DNA from: Bacteroidales bacterium
GTDB lineage: Bacteria; Planctomycetota; Planctomycetia; Gemmatales; Gemmataceae
Direction: 5' to 3'
Assembly: GCA_026931725.1 (NCBI GenBank)
Contig: JAIXLE010000094.1
Span: forward strand, 22,398 to 86,397
Length of the DNA stretch: 64,000 bases
The position numbers and the translations under genes are program-made. Under the pieces are notes generated by a model, which saw only the letters and a program-made list of their open reading frames with translations, did no database searches and was not told the origin of the DNA. Positions 1 through 8,632 of this stretch are shown here, piece by piece (the stretch's first letter is position 1; the number at the start of each line of letters is the position of its first letter).

Positions 1-1110
1 GCCCAAACACCCCATGCGGATGCCATCATCGGTTGCCTGCTCGGACAAGCCGTCGGCGATATGATGGGGCTGCCGATGGAGAATCTTTCCCCTCGCCGGA
101 TCGCCCGTTTGTTCCCGTGTCTCGATCGTCCCCGGTTGCTCTTGGGTTACGGAATGGGTTCGGATGACACCGAACACGCCTGCATGACCGCTCAGGCTCT
201 GTTGCGCTCGGGCGGGGATGTTCGCCGTTTTCGCCGATCCCTGGGCTGGCAACTGCGTTGGTGGTCGTTGGCATTACCCGCTGGGATCGGACGGGCAACC
301 CTGCGAGCCTGCTTGCGATTATGGCTCGGGTGGTCACCGCAACGCAGCGGCGTTCGCTCCGCGGGAAACGGGCCGGCGATGCGAGCGGCCATCCTGTTTG
401 TCACCGCCAACCTCCCGCACGGAAACGCATCCTCCCCGTTGGAAGGCGACCCATCCGCAATCGGCGATTGTTCCGCCTGGTTAGCGGCTGCCACGGCGAT
501 CACACATACGCATCCCCAAGTATTCGCGGGTGTCCGGCTCATCGCGGGCGCGGCTCAGTGCGCGGCCCAGACTCGTGAACAACCATTCGATGCGAATACA
601 GTGTTAGAAAGACTGGCCCATATTCCACAAATATCTGGCCACATTGCCGACAGCATGATGTCTATGACAAATGCCTATCATGCAGGATTGACGGTCGAAG
701 AATTCGTGATGCAGATGGGCTGGAACCGCGGCGTTTCAGGTTATGTGGCGCATACGGTTCCTGTGGCGCTTTATGCCTTTCTGCGCCACCCGGACGATTA
801 CCAAGCGGCCATCACCGCCATCATACGTTGTGGCGGCGATACGGATACCGTCGCGGCGATCACCGGAGCCCTGGTCGGTATCCGCGTCGGCAAAGCCGGT
901 ATCCCGGCCGCATGGCGCGCACGTTGGGTGGATTGGCCGCGTTCTCTCGCCCACATGGAATCCCTGGGTCACCAACTCGCCGCCAGAAGTTGGCAACACA
1001 CTCCCCAACGCGGTGTGCCGTTCGCCGGTTGGGCGATTCCGTTTCGCAATCTCCTCTTTCTTGTTATCGTTCTCGGCCATGTTTTGCGCCGAGGACTGCC
1101 GCCATACTGA
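1..1110 (+). CDS. ADP-ribosylglycohydrolase family protein (5' end cut by window)
   Basis: Likely a DraG/ARH-type hydrolase that removes ADP-ribose from proteins or small molecules using a dinuclear metal site. The frame is open to base 1 and the first residues (IIGCLLGQAVGDMMGLP) match the family's N-terminal GxxxGxAxGDxxG segment, so the ATG at 61 is internal and the true start lies outside the window. Metal-binding signatures are both present: S-D-D-T-E at residues 54-58 of the visible part and GGDTDT at 278-283 near the C-terminus. About 369 residues are visible, close to full family length. The C-terminal 40 residues are hydrophobic and may be a membrane tail. The substrate cannot be told from sequence. 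Confidence 0.85.
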   Translation, partial: AQTPHADAIIGCLLGQAVGDMMGLPMENLSPRRIARLFPCLDRPRLLLGYGMGSDDTEHACMTAQALLRSGGDVRRFRRSLGWQLRWWSLALPAGIGRATLRACLRLWLGWSPQRSGVRSAGNGPAMRAAILFVTANLPHGNASSPLEGDPSAIGDCSAWLAAATAITHTHPQVFAGVRLIAGAAQCAAQTREQPFDANTVLERLAHIPQISGHIADSMMSMTNAYHAGLTVEEFVMQMGWNRGVSGYVAHTVPVALYAFLRHPDDYQAAITAIIRCGGDTDTVAAITGALVGIRVGKAGIPAAWRARWVDWPRSLAHMESLGHQLAARSWQHTPQRGVPFAGWAIPFRNLLFLVIVLGHVLRRGLPPY

Positions 1111-1272
1111 ATTTCTCCCCATCTTCCCAAAATCGCATTGGACACAAACCGAGGCACTGGCCGCATGAGGGCATGTCGAGTCGCGCACTCGCGGTTGACG
1201 TGATCCCTGGACTCTCGCACAATACGCCGCGGACCCGGCCAAAGCGGGCGGGGGAACGAGCGGGAGAACAGC

Positions 1273-2337
1273 GTGGCGCAATCGTCTGGTGGCTGGAAGA
1301 ATCTCGTCAAGTACGGCGTGGCGGTCACTCTGCTCGGATTGATGATCGGGCTGAACTGGAGCGGGTTGCAAAAACTCTTCAGCCAGACACCACATCTCGG
1401 CCCGTTCTTTCTCGCGGTGGGGATCTTTGTCATCTGCACGATCACGCAGTACTATCGTTGGTATCTGCTGGTGCGGGCATTGCACTTGCCATTCACGCTG
1501 CGGAACGCTTTTCGTTTGGGGCTCGTCGGCACCTTTTACAACACGTTCCTGCCTGGCTCCATCGGCGGGGACTTCGTGAAGGCGTTCTTCATCGCGCAGG
1601 GCCACCCCGATCGGCGGGCGGCGGCCGTGGCGACCGTGTTCGCGGATCGGCTGTTCGGCTTGTTTGGCCTGCTCCTGTTTGCTGGGACGGTGGGCGGCGC
1701 ATTCTGGGCGATGGGCGATGAAAAGATCGCCAGCAATGCGAAACTCCAGGGTGTTGTGACTGTCTGCGGCATTCTGGCTGGGGTGGCCACGGTGTCGTAT
1801 GTGGCCCTCGGATTCTTGCCGTTGCGGCGGGCGCACCGTTTTGGTGATCGGCTCGCCAGTTTGCCGAAAGTCGGGCCGACCTTTCAGGAATTGTGGTACA
1901 CCGTCTGGACCTATCGCCAGCGCCCCGGCACCGTGTTGGCGGCGGTCGGACTGTCGGCGATTGTGCATACCGGCTTCGTGCTGATCTTCTTCTTGGCCAT
2001 TCAAGTCTTCCCGCCTGCGGACCCCGTTTTGTTGGCGACACTCCCCGAAGTATTCGTCGTCGCGCCGATTGGGTATATCGTGCAGGCGCTGATTCCTTTG
2101 CCGGGCGGGTTGGGTGGTGGCGAACTGACATTCGGCGGATTGTACGATCTGATCCGCCCCGGAGCCGCGGACATCGGCCTTGCCGGGCGGTTGACGATGC
2201 GACTGGTCGAATGGTCGATCGGCTTGATGGGGTATCTGGCGTATCTGCGGATGCGGGATGAATTACCGATCGCGGCGGCGGAGGAAGCGGAAACTAGCGG
2301 AGCGCTCAACCCCACGCATCACACGGTCAGCATCTAA
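1273..2337 (+). CDS. lysylphosphatidylglycerol synthase-type transmembrane protein (UPF0104)
   Basis: Integral membrane protein of 354 aa resembling the transmembrane half of MprF/lysylphosphatidylglycerol synthase, a family with proposed lipid-flipping roles. Visible family features are the N-terminal helix near residues 12-30, the segment FYNTFLPGSIGGDFVKA around residue 90, and IPLPGGLGGGELTFGG around residue 275, with several hydrophobic helices between. The start is a GTG at 1273 preceded by GGGAG. There is no C-terminal aminoacyltransferase domain, so this is the stand-alone form. It faces the ogt gene across a shared hairpin. The transported lipid is unknown. Confidence 0.85.
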   Translation: MAQSSGGWKNLVKYGVAVTLLGLMIGLNWSGLQKLFSQTPHLGPFFLAVGIFVICTITQYYRWYLLVRALHLPFTLRNAFRLGLVGTFYNTFLPGSIGGDFVKAFFIAQGHPDRRAAAVATVFADRLFGLFGLLLFAGTVGGAFWAMGDEKIASNAKLQGVVTVCGILAGVATVSYVALGFLPLRRAHRFGDRLASLPKVGPTFQELWYTVWTYRQRPGTVLAAVGLSAIVHTGFVLIFFLAIQVFPPADPVLLATLPEVFVVAPIGYIVQALIPLPGGLGGGELTFGGLYDLIRPGAADIGLAGRLTMRLVEWSIGLMGYLAYLRMRDELPIAAAEEAETSGALNPTHHTVSI

Positions 2338-2352
2338 AGTTTGCCATTGTTG

Positions 2353-2390
2353 CTCGTGTCACACCCGTCTCCGTGCCGGGGTGACACGAG
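2353..2390. terminator. hairpin between convergent genes
   Basis: CTCGTGTCAC at 2353-2362 pairs perfectly with GTGACACGAG at 2381-2390, and a few more pairs extend it past a bulged A. It lies between two convergent stop codons and overlaps the last codons of ogt, so it may terminate both transcripts. No T-run follows it on the plus strand. Confidence 0.5.
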
Positions 2391-2892
2391 GATTCTCGGC
2401 ATGGGCGGCGTGTTCCCAATCCAACAGACGGCGTTTGCGCTCCAGCCCCCACCGATAACCCCGCAGTGAGCCATCCGCGCCGACAACACGATGGCACGGA
2501 ATCAGGAGTGAGACGGGGTTCGTCGCACAGGCTCGTGCGACCGCGCGAACCGCCGTGGGTGCCCCCAACCCGGCGGCCACCTGGGTGTAGGTGCGGGTTA
2601 CTCCAGCCGGGATCGTTTGCAACGCGGCCCAAACCCGGTGTTGAAATGGAGTTCCGACAGGATCGAGTGCCAATTGGGGAAGCGGTTGCCGTTGGTCGAG
2701 TGCCTGGGTGATCGAGAGTAGGTCGCGTTGGAACGGGTTCGCAATATTCTCAGCGAGCGGAGCATGGGGAAACTCTTGCTGGAGCCAGGACTCCAGTTTG
2801 GCCGACTCATCGCCGAGAACCAGGGCGCATACCCCCTGATCCGTGGCCGCTAAAAGCAGGATGCCGAGTTCACAAGTCGCTGTGCCATACAT
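2359..2892 (-). CDS. ogt: methylated-DNA--protein-cysteine methyltransferase (Ogt/Ada C-terminal type)
   Basis: Suicide DNA-repair protein that transfers the methyl group of O6-methylguanine to its own cysteine. The active-site motif IPCHRVVG is present near the C-terminus, followed by the GYRWGLERKRRLL segment typical of Ada C-terminal domains; TPFQHRVW and the Arg-containing RAVARAC helix of the DNA-binding fold precede it. I start it at the ATG at 2892 (177 aa, MYGTATCELG), because that residue begins the family-like domain; the frame stays open upstream to 3012 but that extension looks non-coding. No Ada N-terminal regulatory domain is attached. It is transcribed toward the flippase-like gene. 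Confidence 0.9.
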   Translation of the reverse strand: MYGTATCELGILLLAATDQGVCALVLGDESAKLESWLQQEFPHAPLAENIANPFQRDLLSITQALDQRQPLPQLALDPVGTPFQHRVWAALQTIPAGVTRTYTQVAAGLGAPTAVRAVARACATNPVSLLIPCHRVVGADGSLRGYRWGLERKRRLLDWEHAAHAENPRVTPARRRV

Positions 2893-3335
2893 AATCGGCC
2901 CGGTGGGTGCCGTGTGGCGCGTTGGAGAGGATGCAGCCAAGGAAATATCCTCCAGAATACCCACACGGACACCAAAACCGGGAGGCGCAACCGATCGTCG
3001 AACCGGGAACACAGAACACAGTCAGAAACCGCAGAGCATCGTGGCCGGATCGAACTGTGAGATAGTCTAGATGGTCCGTCAACGGAAGCCGCGGCCAATT
3101 TCTCATGTTCCCGGAGCGGATGGCCGAATCTGAGGTGGTATCGCCGGGGTACGGGCATCGGGGTTCACCGTGTATCGGGCCGAAACCCCTTGGTACAATT
3201 GGAGATCGGTTTCGAGATCGAATTCGGTGAAAAATTTGTGACATCGGCTTTCTTTTGATTCCGTTATCGGTCAAGATGTCACGGTATATCTGGTCTACAT
3301 TTCCATTCCCAGTTTCTCTGACTGGAGTCGGACCC
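2893..3335. other. intergenic region between divergent genes
   Basis: A 443-bp stretch between the leftward ogt start and the rightward DUF1559 start. It should contain both promoters, but I see no clear -35/-10 pair, hairpin or conserved ORF. ACTGGAG at 3321-3327 is the likely ribosome-binding site of the DUF1559 gene. Confidence 0.4.
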
Positions 3336-4258
3336 ATGCGACGTGTCGCCTTTACTCTGATCGAGTTGCTCGTCGTGATCGCCATCATTGCGATCCTCAT
3401 TGGATTGCTGTTGCCAGCCGTGCAAAAGGTACGCAGTGCCGCGGCTCGTGCCCAGTGCTCAAACAACATGAAACAATTGGGGTTGGCCTTCCACAACTAC
3501 GCGGACTCGCACGACAGTAAATTCCCCAATTCGTATCTTTTTGAGCCATCCGTACCCAATGCCCACGCCTGGGGAGTGTATCTGTTGCCGTATGTCGAAC
3601 AGGATAGCCTGTTCCGACTGTACAACCTGAATCAGATTTTTATTGCCGGGAACAACGCCAATGTGGTGAAGACACCCGTCAAGACGTTCGTTTGCCCCGC
3701 TAACCCGCAGCCGAACAAAGTGTACTCCTGTGATGCGTCGCTGGCGAGTTCGGTGGGTCTTCCCGCGTTCCAAGCCGCGGCCAGTGATTACCACATCGTT
3801 TCGGGGGTGATGAGTTCGCTGTGGACCGCGGCTGGCTGCGTGGCGGACGTGGCGGCGCTCTGGATATGGGGAAAGAAACTTCGATTCTCTCGATTACGGA
3901 TGGCACCTCGAACACCATTCTGCTAGCGGAAATCAGCGGTAAAAACGACCTCTGGACCAAAGGGAAGATGGTTTCGTCCGGCACACAGCAGGGCGGGGGC
4001 TGGGGGGATCCGTTCAGTGGGGAAAACTGGCTGAGCGGGGCCGATGCCACCGGAACGATTTCTCCCGGAACCAGCCTCATCGGTGTCACCAATAGTCAAC
4101 CCGCCGGTTCCACGGCGTATGGGTTGTACAGCTTTCATACCAGCGGTGTGAATATCCTCTTCGCCGATGGCAGCATTCGCTTCGTATCTTCTAACATCTC
4201 GCCGCAGGCCGTCTGCTACTACGTTACGCGGGCCAACGGCGAAACGATCTCGGAGTAA
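3336..4258 (+). pseudogene. DUF1559 (SBP_bac_10-like) protein with a single-base frameshift
   Basis: Planctomycete DUF1559 protein with a type IV pilin-like N-terminus: [14 protein letters not shown] followed by a long hydrophobic helix ending LLLPAVQKV, a prepilin-peptidase type signal. Frame 1 runs from the ATG at 3336 through [14 protein letters not shown] and then turns into unrelated sequence, stopping at 3926. The rest of the family sequence ([23 protein letters not shown], and FADGSIRFV near the end) continues in the -1 frame to 4258. Adding one C after GAC at 3848 (GACGTGG to GACCGTGG) restores one 307-residue product, so a one-base deletion explains it. No slippery heptamer is visible, so programmed frameshifting is less likely than a mutation or assembly error. 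A lipoprotein gene follows. Confidence 0.8.
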
Positions 4259-4418
4259 GCTCACCCGCAGCAAGCCGGATCGCGGATCAGGGTTTGTTGG
4301 TATCGGCGTGGTCGCAGTGACTCCAGATGGGTATGGGATGCCTCATACCCATCTGGGGATGGTTGGATTCCTGCGGGATGGATTCGTTCCCTCATTATTC
4401 TATTCGGAGCATCAGCCT

Positions 4419-4838
4419 GTGTTCGTCGTTCGTTTCCTCGTCTTACTCCTGGCTTTATCGGTCGTTTCCTGCGGTGGTCCGGCGCGGGTCGAGGTTTTCC
4501 CGACGGAAGGTAAACTGCTGCTCCACGGGAAGCCTGTCGGGAACGTCACCGTGTTCTTCATCCCGGTTGACAACACCAATCCCGACGCTGTACGAGCCTA
4601 CGCCACGACGAAACCGGATGGCAGCTTCAGCCTGACCACATTTGATGCTTACGATGGTGCCCCGGCTGGCGAATACATTGTCACCCTTTTGTACGAACCG
4701 TTGACATCCGCGCTCACACGCGCGAAGAGTAAGCCCGTGGTGATTGACAAAAAGTTCGCCAACCCCGCAACCTCTCCCTTACGGGCTACCGTGGCAAAAT
4801 CACCGAAGAACGTACTCGAACCGATTGATGCGAAGTGA
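4419..4838 (+). CDS. small lipoprotein with carboxypeptidase-regulatory-like fold
   Basis: A 139-aa secreted protein of the kind that accompanies DUF1559 genes in planctomycetes. It starts at GTG 4419 with GGAG at 4406-4409. The N-terminus VFVVRFLVLLLALSVVSCGG is a lipoprotein signal with the lipidated Cys in LSVVSC. The mature part reads VEVFPTEGKLLLHGKPVGNVTVFF, the typical opening of a transthyretin/carboxypeptidase-regulatory-like beta-sandwich, and contains KPDGSFSLTTFDAYDGAPAGEYIVTL. A terminator follows at 4873. Its role is unknown; it is probably anchored in a membrane facing the periplasm and co-expressed with the upstream DUF1559 gene. Confidence 0.75.
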   Translation: MFVVRFLVLLLALSVVSCGGPARVEVFPTEGKLLLHGKPVGNVTVFFIPVDNTNPDAVRAYATTKPDGSFSLTTFDAYDGAPAGEYIVTLLYEPLTSALTRAKSKPVVIDKKFANPATSPLRATVAKSPKNVLEPIDAK

Positions 4839-4872
4839 ATCGCCGCGTGCGATCATTGTTCCGCCATTCCAT

Positions 4873-4897
4873 CGCCCACATTCCGTGGGCGTTTTTT
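4873..4897 (+). terminator. rho-independent terminator
   Basis: CGCCCAC at 4873-4879 pairs with GTGGGCG at 4885-4891 and is followed at once by six T residues (4892-4897). It closes the DUF1559-lipoprotein unit. Confidence 0.8.
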
Positions 4898-5000
4898 CAT
4901 GGAATCCGTCCTTTCCCGCACAATCTCCGTGAATCGGAATCGCATCGCGGCCATACTTCACGGGGTGTGTTGTGCCGTTGATCATTTCTGAACAAGAGAG

Positions 5001-5029
5001 TTGACAACCGCTGTGTCTTCAATTAAAAC
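5001..5029 (+). promoter_or_regulatory. sigma-70-like promoter of the blaI-M56 operon
   Basis: A perfect TTGACA (-35) at 5001-5006 is followed after 17 bp by TAAAAC (-10, four of six consensus bases) at 5024-5029. It lies 43 bp before the BlaI-like start and its -10 box falls inside the palindromic operator at 5023-5047. Confidence 0.6.
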
Positions 5030-5047
5030 CTAAATACTTAGTTTTAA
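5023..5047. promoter_or_regulatory. putative BlaI-family operator palindrome
   Basis: An AT-rich inverted repeat, TTAAAACCTAA at 5023-5033 and TTAGTTTTAA at 5038-5047, with one extra C in the left arm. Its position over the -10 region and directly before the repressor gene fits autoregulation by the BlaI-like protein. Operator identity is inferred from symmetry and location only. Confidence 0.55.
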
Positions 5048-5071
5048 GTTGTCTTGCTTGAGGATGGTTTC

Positions 5072-5452
5072 GTGGATGATTTGCCCTCACCCACACCGCG
5101 AGAGTTGGAGATTCTCAAGGTGCTGTGGGAACATGGCCCACAATCGGTGGCGGGAGTGCATCGGCTCATTCGCCCGGCGGATGGGAAGCAGATGGCTTCC
5201 AACACCGTGCAAACCCTGTTGCGACTCATGGAAACGAAAGGGTTGGTCACGCACGTTTCCGAGGGGCGCACCTTTATTTATTCCCCGTTGTTTAGTCGGG
5301 ATGAATCGGCCGCTCGGTTTTTAGATCGCGTCTTCGACGGGGCGGCATCGGAGTTGGTATCCAGTTTGTTGAAGGCAGAAAAAATTCCTCCAACAGAGTT
5401 GGATCAGTTGCGTCATCTCATCAATGCGGCCCGACAGCGTGCGGAGCAGTAA
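5072..5452 (+). CDS. BlaI/MecI/CopY family transcriptional repressor
   Basis: Winged-helix repressor of 126 aa. It shows the family signature PSPTPRELEILKVLWEHGP at the N-terminus, the recognition-helix region ASNTVQTLLRLMETKGLV, and the wing EGRTFIYSPL, followed by a dimerisation tail. I prefer the GTG at 5072 because AGGATGG sits 7-10 bases upstream; an in-frame TTG at 5054 is the alternative. It lies 26 bp before an M56 metallopeptidase gene, the classic BlaI-BlaR1 arrangement, in which the membrane protease cleaves the repressor after sensing a signal. An operator-like palindrome overlaps its promoter. Confidence 0.88.
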   Translation: MDDLPSPTPRELEILKVLWEHGPQSVAGVHRLIRPADGKQMASNTVQTLLRLMETKGLVTHVSEGRTFIYSPLFSRDESAARFLDRVFDGAASELVSSLLKAEKIPPTELDQLRHLINAARQRAEQ

Positions 5453-5478
5453 CCCCGCCAATAGCACACGAGGGAGCC

Positions 5479-7695
5479 ATGCCTGAAATCTGGCACACGG
5501 CGTTCGGGTGGATCGTGCATGTGGCCTTCGCGGGTGGCGCGGTGCTGCTGCTGGGCTGGTTCGCGGTGCGGTGCGTCCGAGAACCCGCCATCCGCCAACT
5601 GATCGCGGCGTGGACCGTGCGGGGGGCGGTGGCGGTGGCCGGACTCTGCCTCCTGCCCGGTTGGTGGAGCATTCCGGGCTGGAACGGAATGCCGATTCCT
5701 GGGGAGGGCAACCCTTCCGTTTCGGTCGCCGTGCCCCTTTCGCCAATGGAATTGGCTCACCATCCTCCCAGGGTGCCTGAAGGTGCCCCCGTTCCGGCAC
5801 ACACTGCGGAGGCATCGGCAGGGATGGAGGAACCGCCGACCGTGATGAGCGGGATCGAACAGACCGCAACGGAAATTTTGCGACTGGACCCGGTCACGAC
5901 CGCGGTCGGGTCGAAGTCAGAACCGTCAGTTCTTTCCACGGTTACGATTCCCGAATCCGCACCCGTGGGGTATCGGCAAGAGTTCCTGCCCTTGCTGCTG
6001 GTGCCGTATGTCGTCGTGGTGTGCGGGCTATTGGGGCAGTTGGTATTGGGTCATCTGACCCTAGCCGGGATGCGACGTGTGGCCCGGCAAGCACCCGCGG
6101 CGGCCCAGCGTGAACTGGCTCAGCTGGCCGAGGCGGGGGATCGCCCGGTGGAACTGCGTGTGCAACCGCGGCTATCTTCGCCGGTCTGTTTTGGCTTGTT
6201 CCGCTGGGTGATTCTGATTCCGCCGAGCTTGGCCGGGTCGGCTTCCACTGCGGAATTACGCTGGATTCTGGCGCATGAACTGGATCATCTCCGCCGGGGT
6301 GATCCCTGGACGGCGGTCTGGGCGGGTGTGTGTCGAGCGGTGTTTTTCTTCGTCCCCTGGTTCTGGCTGCTGCGGCGGGAGTTGTACCTGAATCAGGAAC
6401 ATCTGGCGGATGCGGCCGCGGCGGCGGCAGATGGGCGTATCGTCGATTACGCGGCATTTCTGGTGGACCTCTCAGGGGGGCCGGTTGCACGGACATCCCC
6501 ATCCCGGCTCGGAGCCAACGCGGCCCGAGCCAGTCACAGTGATCTCTTCAGGAGGGTGACGATGTTGTTGAATTCTGGCGGACACATGAACCGACGCTGC
6601 CCACGCCGTTGGACAGCTATTGCCATCAGTTCGATCATGCTGACATCGGTAGTCTTATCGGGAATCACCTGGACTCAGGCGAACGCCGAGGAAGACCGCC
6701 CCAATCGCCCAACAACGGATCGTCGGGAAGGAGATCAGACACCCCCGCCGCGCGGTGAAGAACGTGGCCCACGTCCACCACGCGGAGACTTCCGCCCGTT
6801 CGACCCGGCCCAACTGCGAAAAACATTGGAGCAACTGGAGAAAGCCACGCAGAAAGGCGATCAGGAAGCCGTGCGGAAACTCATGGGCGAACTGCGCCGA
6901 ATGATGCCCCCACCGCCACCGTCTGGCGAACGCCCCCGCGACGGGGAAGGCCCGCGTGGTGCTGGTCCGCGTGATGGGGAAGGTCCGCGTGGTGCTGGTC
7001 CGCGTGATGGGGAAGGCCCGCGCCGCCCTGGTCCGCGTGATGGGGAAGGTCCACGCCGCCCTGGTCCGCGTGATGGGGAAGGTCCGCGTGGTGAACGGCC
7101 AGCGTTTCCGCCATTCGGCCCGAATCCCGATATGATGCAGAATCTGGAAAAATCGCTAGAAAAAGCTCTCGATCAGTTGAAAGATCATTCCGAAGCACGA
7201 GAACAGGTTCAAAAAGCGCTCGATCAATATCGTCGTACCCTGGAAGGGATGAACCGCCCTCCTTTCGGGTTCGGGTTCCCTGGTCGTGGCGGCTTTTCGC
7301 CGATGTTCCCCGGACGGGAAGGGCCACGGTTCGGCATGATGCTGATGCCGATTCCCGAACTGGTCGCGGAGCAATTGTCCTTACCGAAGAATTCGGGAAT
7401 GGCCGTGGCATCCGTGTTTCCTCGGTCCCCCGCGGACAAGGCGGGCCTTCAGAAAAACGACATCGTCATCCGCTTTGCCGGTCAGGAGGTGACCACGAAT
7501 CTGCGGGAGCTGCACGAAAAGATGGAGCAACTGCGGCCTGGTGACACGGTCGAAGTCGTCATCATCCGCAAAGGGAAGAAAGAGACGCTCAAGACGACTT
7601 TGCCGGAATCCCGACCCAACCGGGAACGCCCGCAAGAGGACGAGAAAGGGCGAGAGCGAGAAAAAGACCGCAAACACAATCGGGATCGGGAATAA
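5479..7695 (+). CDS. BlaR1-type M56 membrane metallopeptidase with C-terminal PDZ domain
   Basis: A 738-aa membrane protease partnered with the BlaI-like repressor upstream. Hydrophobic helices lie near residues 8-30, 165-190 and 285-300; the zinc motif HELDH is at 266-270 and the downstream EHLADAAA supplies the third-ligand region. A further hydrophobic segment around 375-398 leads into a long low-complexity region rich in Pro, Arg, Gly and Glu, including five 11-residue repeats of the type RDGEGPR. A PDZ domain follows (roughly 610-700: PELVAEQLSLPKNSGMAV, then SPADKAGLQKNDIV), and the tail is highly charged. The beta-lactam-sensing domain of BlaR1 is absent, so the signal is probably not a beta-lactam. 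Confidence 0.85.
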   Translation: MPEIWHTAFGWIVHVAFAGGAVLLLGWFAVRCVREPAIRQLIAAWTVRGAVAVAGLCLLPGWWSIPGWNGMPIPGEGNPSVSVAVPLSPMELAHHPPRVPEGAPVPAHTAEASAGMEEPPTVMSGIEQTATEILRLDPVTTAVGSKSEPSVLSTVTIPESAPVGYRQEFLPLLLVPYVVVVCGLLGQLVLGHLTLAGMRRVARQAPAAAQRELAQLAEAGDRPVELRVQPRLSSPVCFGLFRWVILIPPSLAGSASTAELRWILAHELDHLRRGDPWTAVWAGVCRAVFFFVPWFWLLRRELYLNQEHLADAAAAAADGRIVDYAAFLVDLSGGPVARTSPSRLGANAARASHSDLFRRVTMLLNSGGHMNRRCPRRWTAIAISSIMLTSVVLSGITWTQANAEEDRPNRPTTDRREGDQTPPPRGEERGPRPPRGDFRPFDPAQLRKTLEQLEKATQKGDQEAVRKLMGELRRMMPPPPPSGERPRDGEGPRGAGPRDGEGPRGAGPRDGEGPRRPGPRDGEGPRRPGPRDGEGPRGERPAFPPFGPNPDMMQNLEKSLEKALDQLKDHSEAREQVQKALDQYRRTLEGMNRPPFGFGFPGRGGFSPMFPGREGPRFGMMLMPIPELVAEQLSLPKNSGMAVASVFPRSPADKAGLQKNDIVIRFAGQEVTTNLRELHEKMEQLRPGDTVEVVIIRKGKKETLKTTLPESRPNRERPQEDEKGREREKDRKHNRDRE
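6937..7092 (+). repeat. 33-bp in-frame tandem repeat in the M56 gene
   Basis: Five consecutive units begin at 6937, 6970, 7003, 7036 and 7069, each encoding about RDGEGPRGAGP or RDGEGPRRPGP. The spacing is exactly 33 bp, so copy number can change without breaking the frame. Confidence 0.85.
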
Positions 7696-8121
7696 ATCCC
7701 TTTCGCAACCGACATCGTCTTAGTCAGTAACACGATTACACTCCACCCCAGGAAAGGAATTTCTCCCTTCTTGGGGATTTTGCTTGAAAATGATTCAAGT
7801 CTTGCTGAAAGAGCGGATTCGGTATCCGGGTATCATTGGTTGTGTGCGTCATCCGCACAGTCATGGTAAGAAGTGAGATTTTGAGGTTTCTTGACTTTGT
7901 TGGGGTTTGCATTCTAGGTTGCATTGTGTCGAATTTGCCCAGATTCACGAAACCAGTTGTTATTACCAGAGTTATGAAGTGCCCGCTGAGAATGGGGGCG
8001 AAAGATTCGGGAAACTTGAGTGAAAATGGAAATTTTGGCACAAATGATGCGAAGTCATTGTGAGTGAGTAGAACCGATTCGATTGCAGTAGGAATGATTC
8101 ATCATCCAGGAGGGATTCGCC
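7696..8121. other. intergenic region before csrA
   Basis: A 426-bp gene-free stretch that is visibly more AT-rich than its surroundings. I find no convincing ORF or strong hairpin. It probably carries the csrA promoter and 5' leader; the strong AGGAGG ribosome-binding site of csrA lies at its end, 9 bp before the ATG. Confidence 0.4.
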
Positions 8122-8472
8122 ATGTTGGTACTATCTCACAAAGTCGGTGAACAGGTCATTATCGGCGACAACATCCGCGTCACCGTGGTGAGCTTGGGGC
8201 CGGGCCGGGTCAAGATTGGTATCGAAGCCCCCGAATCAGTCGCGGTCAATCGGCAAGAAATTTACGATCGGAAAGTGTCCGAAGTCGAAGCCGGTATCGC
8301 GTCGGAAGGCAGTTTTGTCAATCCAATTCTCATCACATCTCCCAGCACAGAGTGTGTGCAAAAACCGCACACTGATGCCAAGGTGGCCGCACACCGGGAA
8401 CCATCCGAAGGGCCAGATCGACTAGAGAATCGGATTAGTCGGCATCGCCGCTATTCTCCAAAACCGCGATAG
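8122..8472 (+). CDS. csrA: CsrA/RsmA translational regulator with long C-terminal extension
   Basis: RNA-binding dimer that controls translation and stability of mRNAs by binding GGA motifs. The first 58 residues are textbook Csr[21 protein letters not shown], then [20 protein letters not shown] with the conserved RNA-contacting RQE(I/V)Y segment. The protein then runs to 116 aa, about twice the usual 60-75, with an unrelated Ser/His/Arg-rich tail. The ATG at 8122 has an ideal AGGAGG site. It appears monocistronic, with a strong terminator-like hairpin after it. The tail may be disordered or add RNA or protein contacts. Confidence 0.93.
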   Translation: MLVLSHKVGEQVIIGDNIRVTVVSLGPGRVKIGIEAPESVAVNRQEIYDRKVSEVEAGIASEGSFVNPILITSPSTECVQKPHTDAKVAAHREPSEGPDRLENRISRHRRYSPKPR

Positions 8473-8507
8473 CTTGTGAGCGATCGTTCGTCCATCCTCT
8501 TTCTAAT

Positions 8508-8549
8508 CCCCGGTCCAGTTCCATTGCGAACTCACCGGGGGTTTGCGTT
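8508..8549 (+). terminator. terminator-like hairpin after csrA
   Basis: A two-part stem: CCCCGGT (8508-8514) with ACCGGGG (8534-8540) outside and AGTTC (8517-8521) with GAACT (8528-8532) inside, followed by a T-rich tail GTTTGCGTTT. Confidence 0.7.
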
Positions 8550-8632
8550 TCCGTGCCACAGTTTTTTCTTGCGAGAATCGGAGCGATCGCCAACCATAAT
8601 GGGGAACATCCTTATCAGGCGAGGTTACCCCG

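Noticed and set aside
736..2004. 422-codon open frame on the minus strand opposite the ARH and flippase genes
   Set aside because: It runs antisense across two well-supported genes, has no family-like motifs and shows the Arg/His/Gln-rich composition of a GC-driven shadow frame.
3821..3870. Programmed -1 ribosomal frameshift in the DUF1559 gene
   Set aside because: No slippery heptamer or downstream pseudoknot is visible, and one missing C explains the shift more simply.
6937..7092. Possible CRISPR or intergenic satellite
   Set aside because: The 33-bp units are in frame inside the M56 gene and encode a regular peptide repeat.
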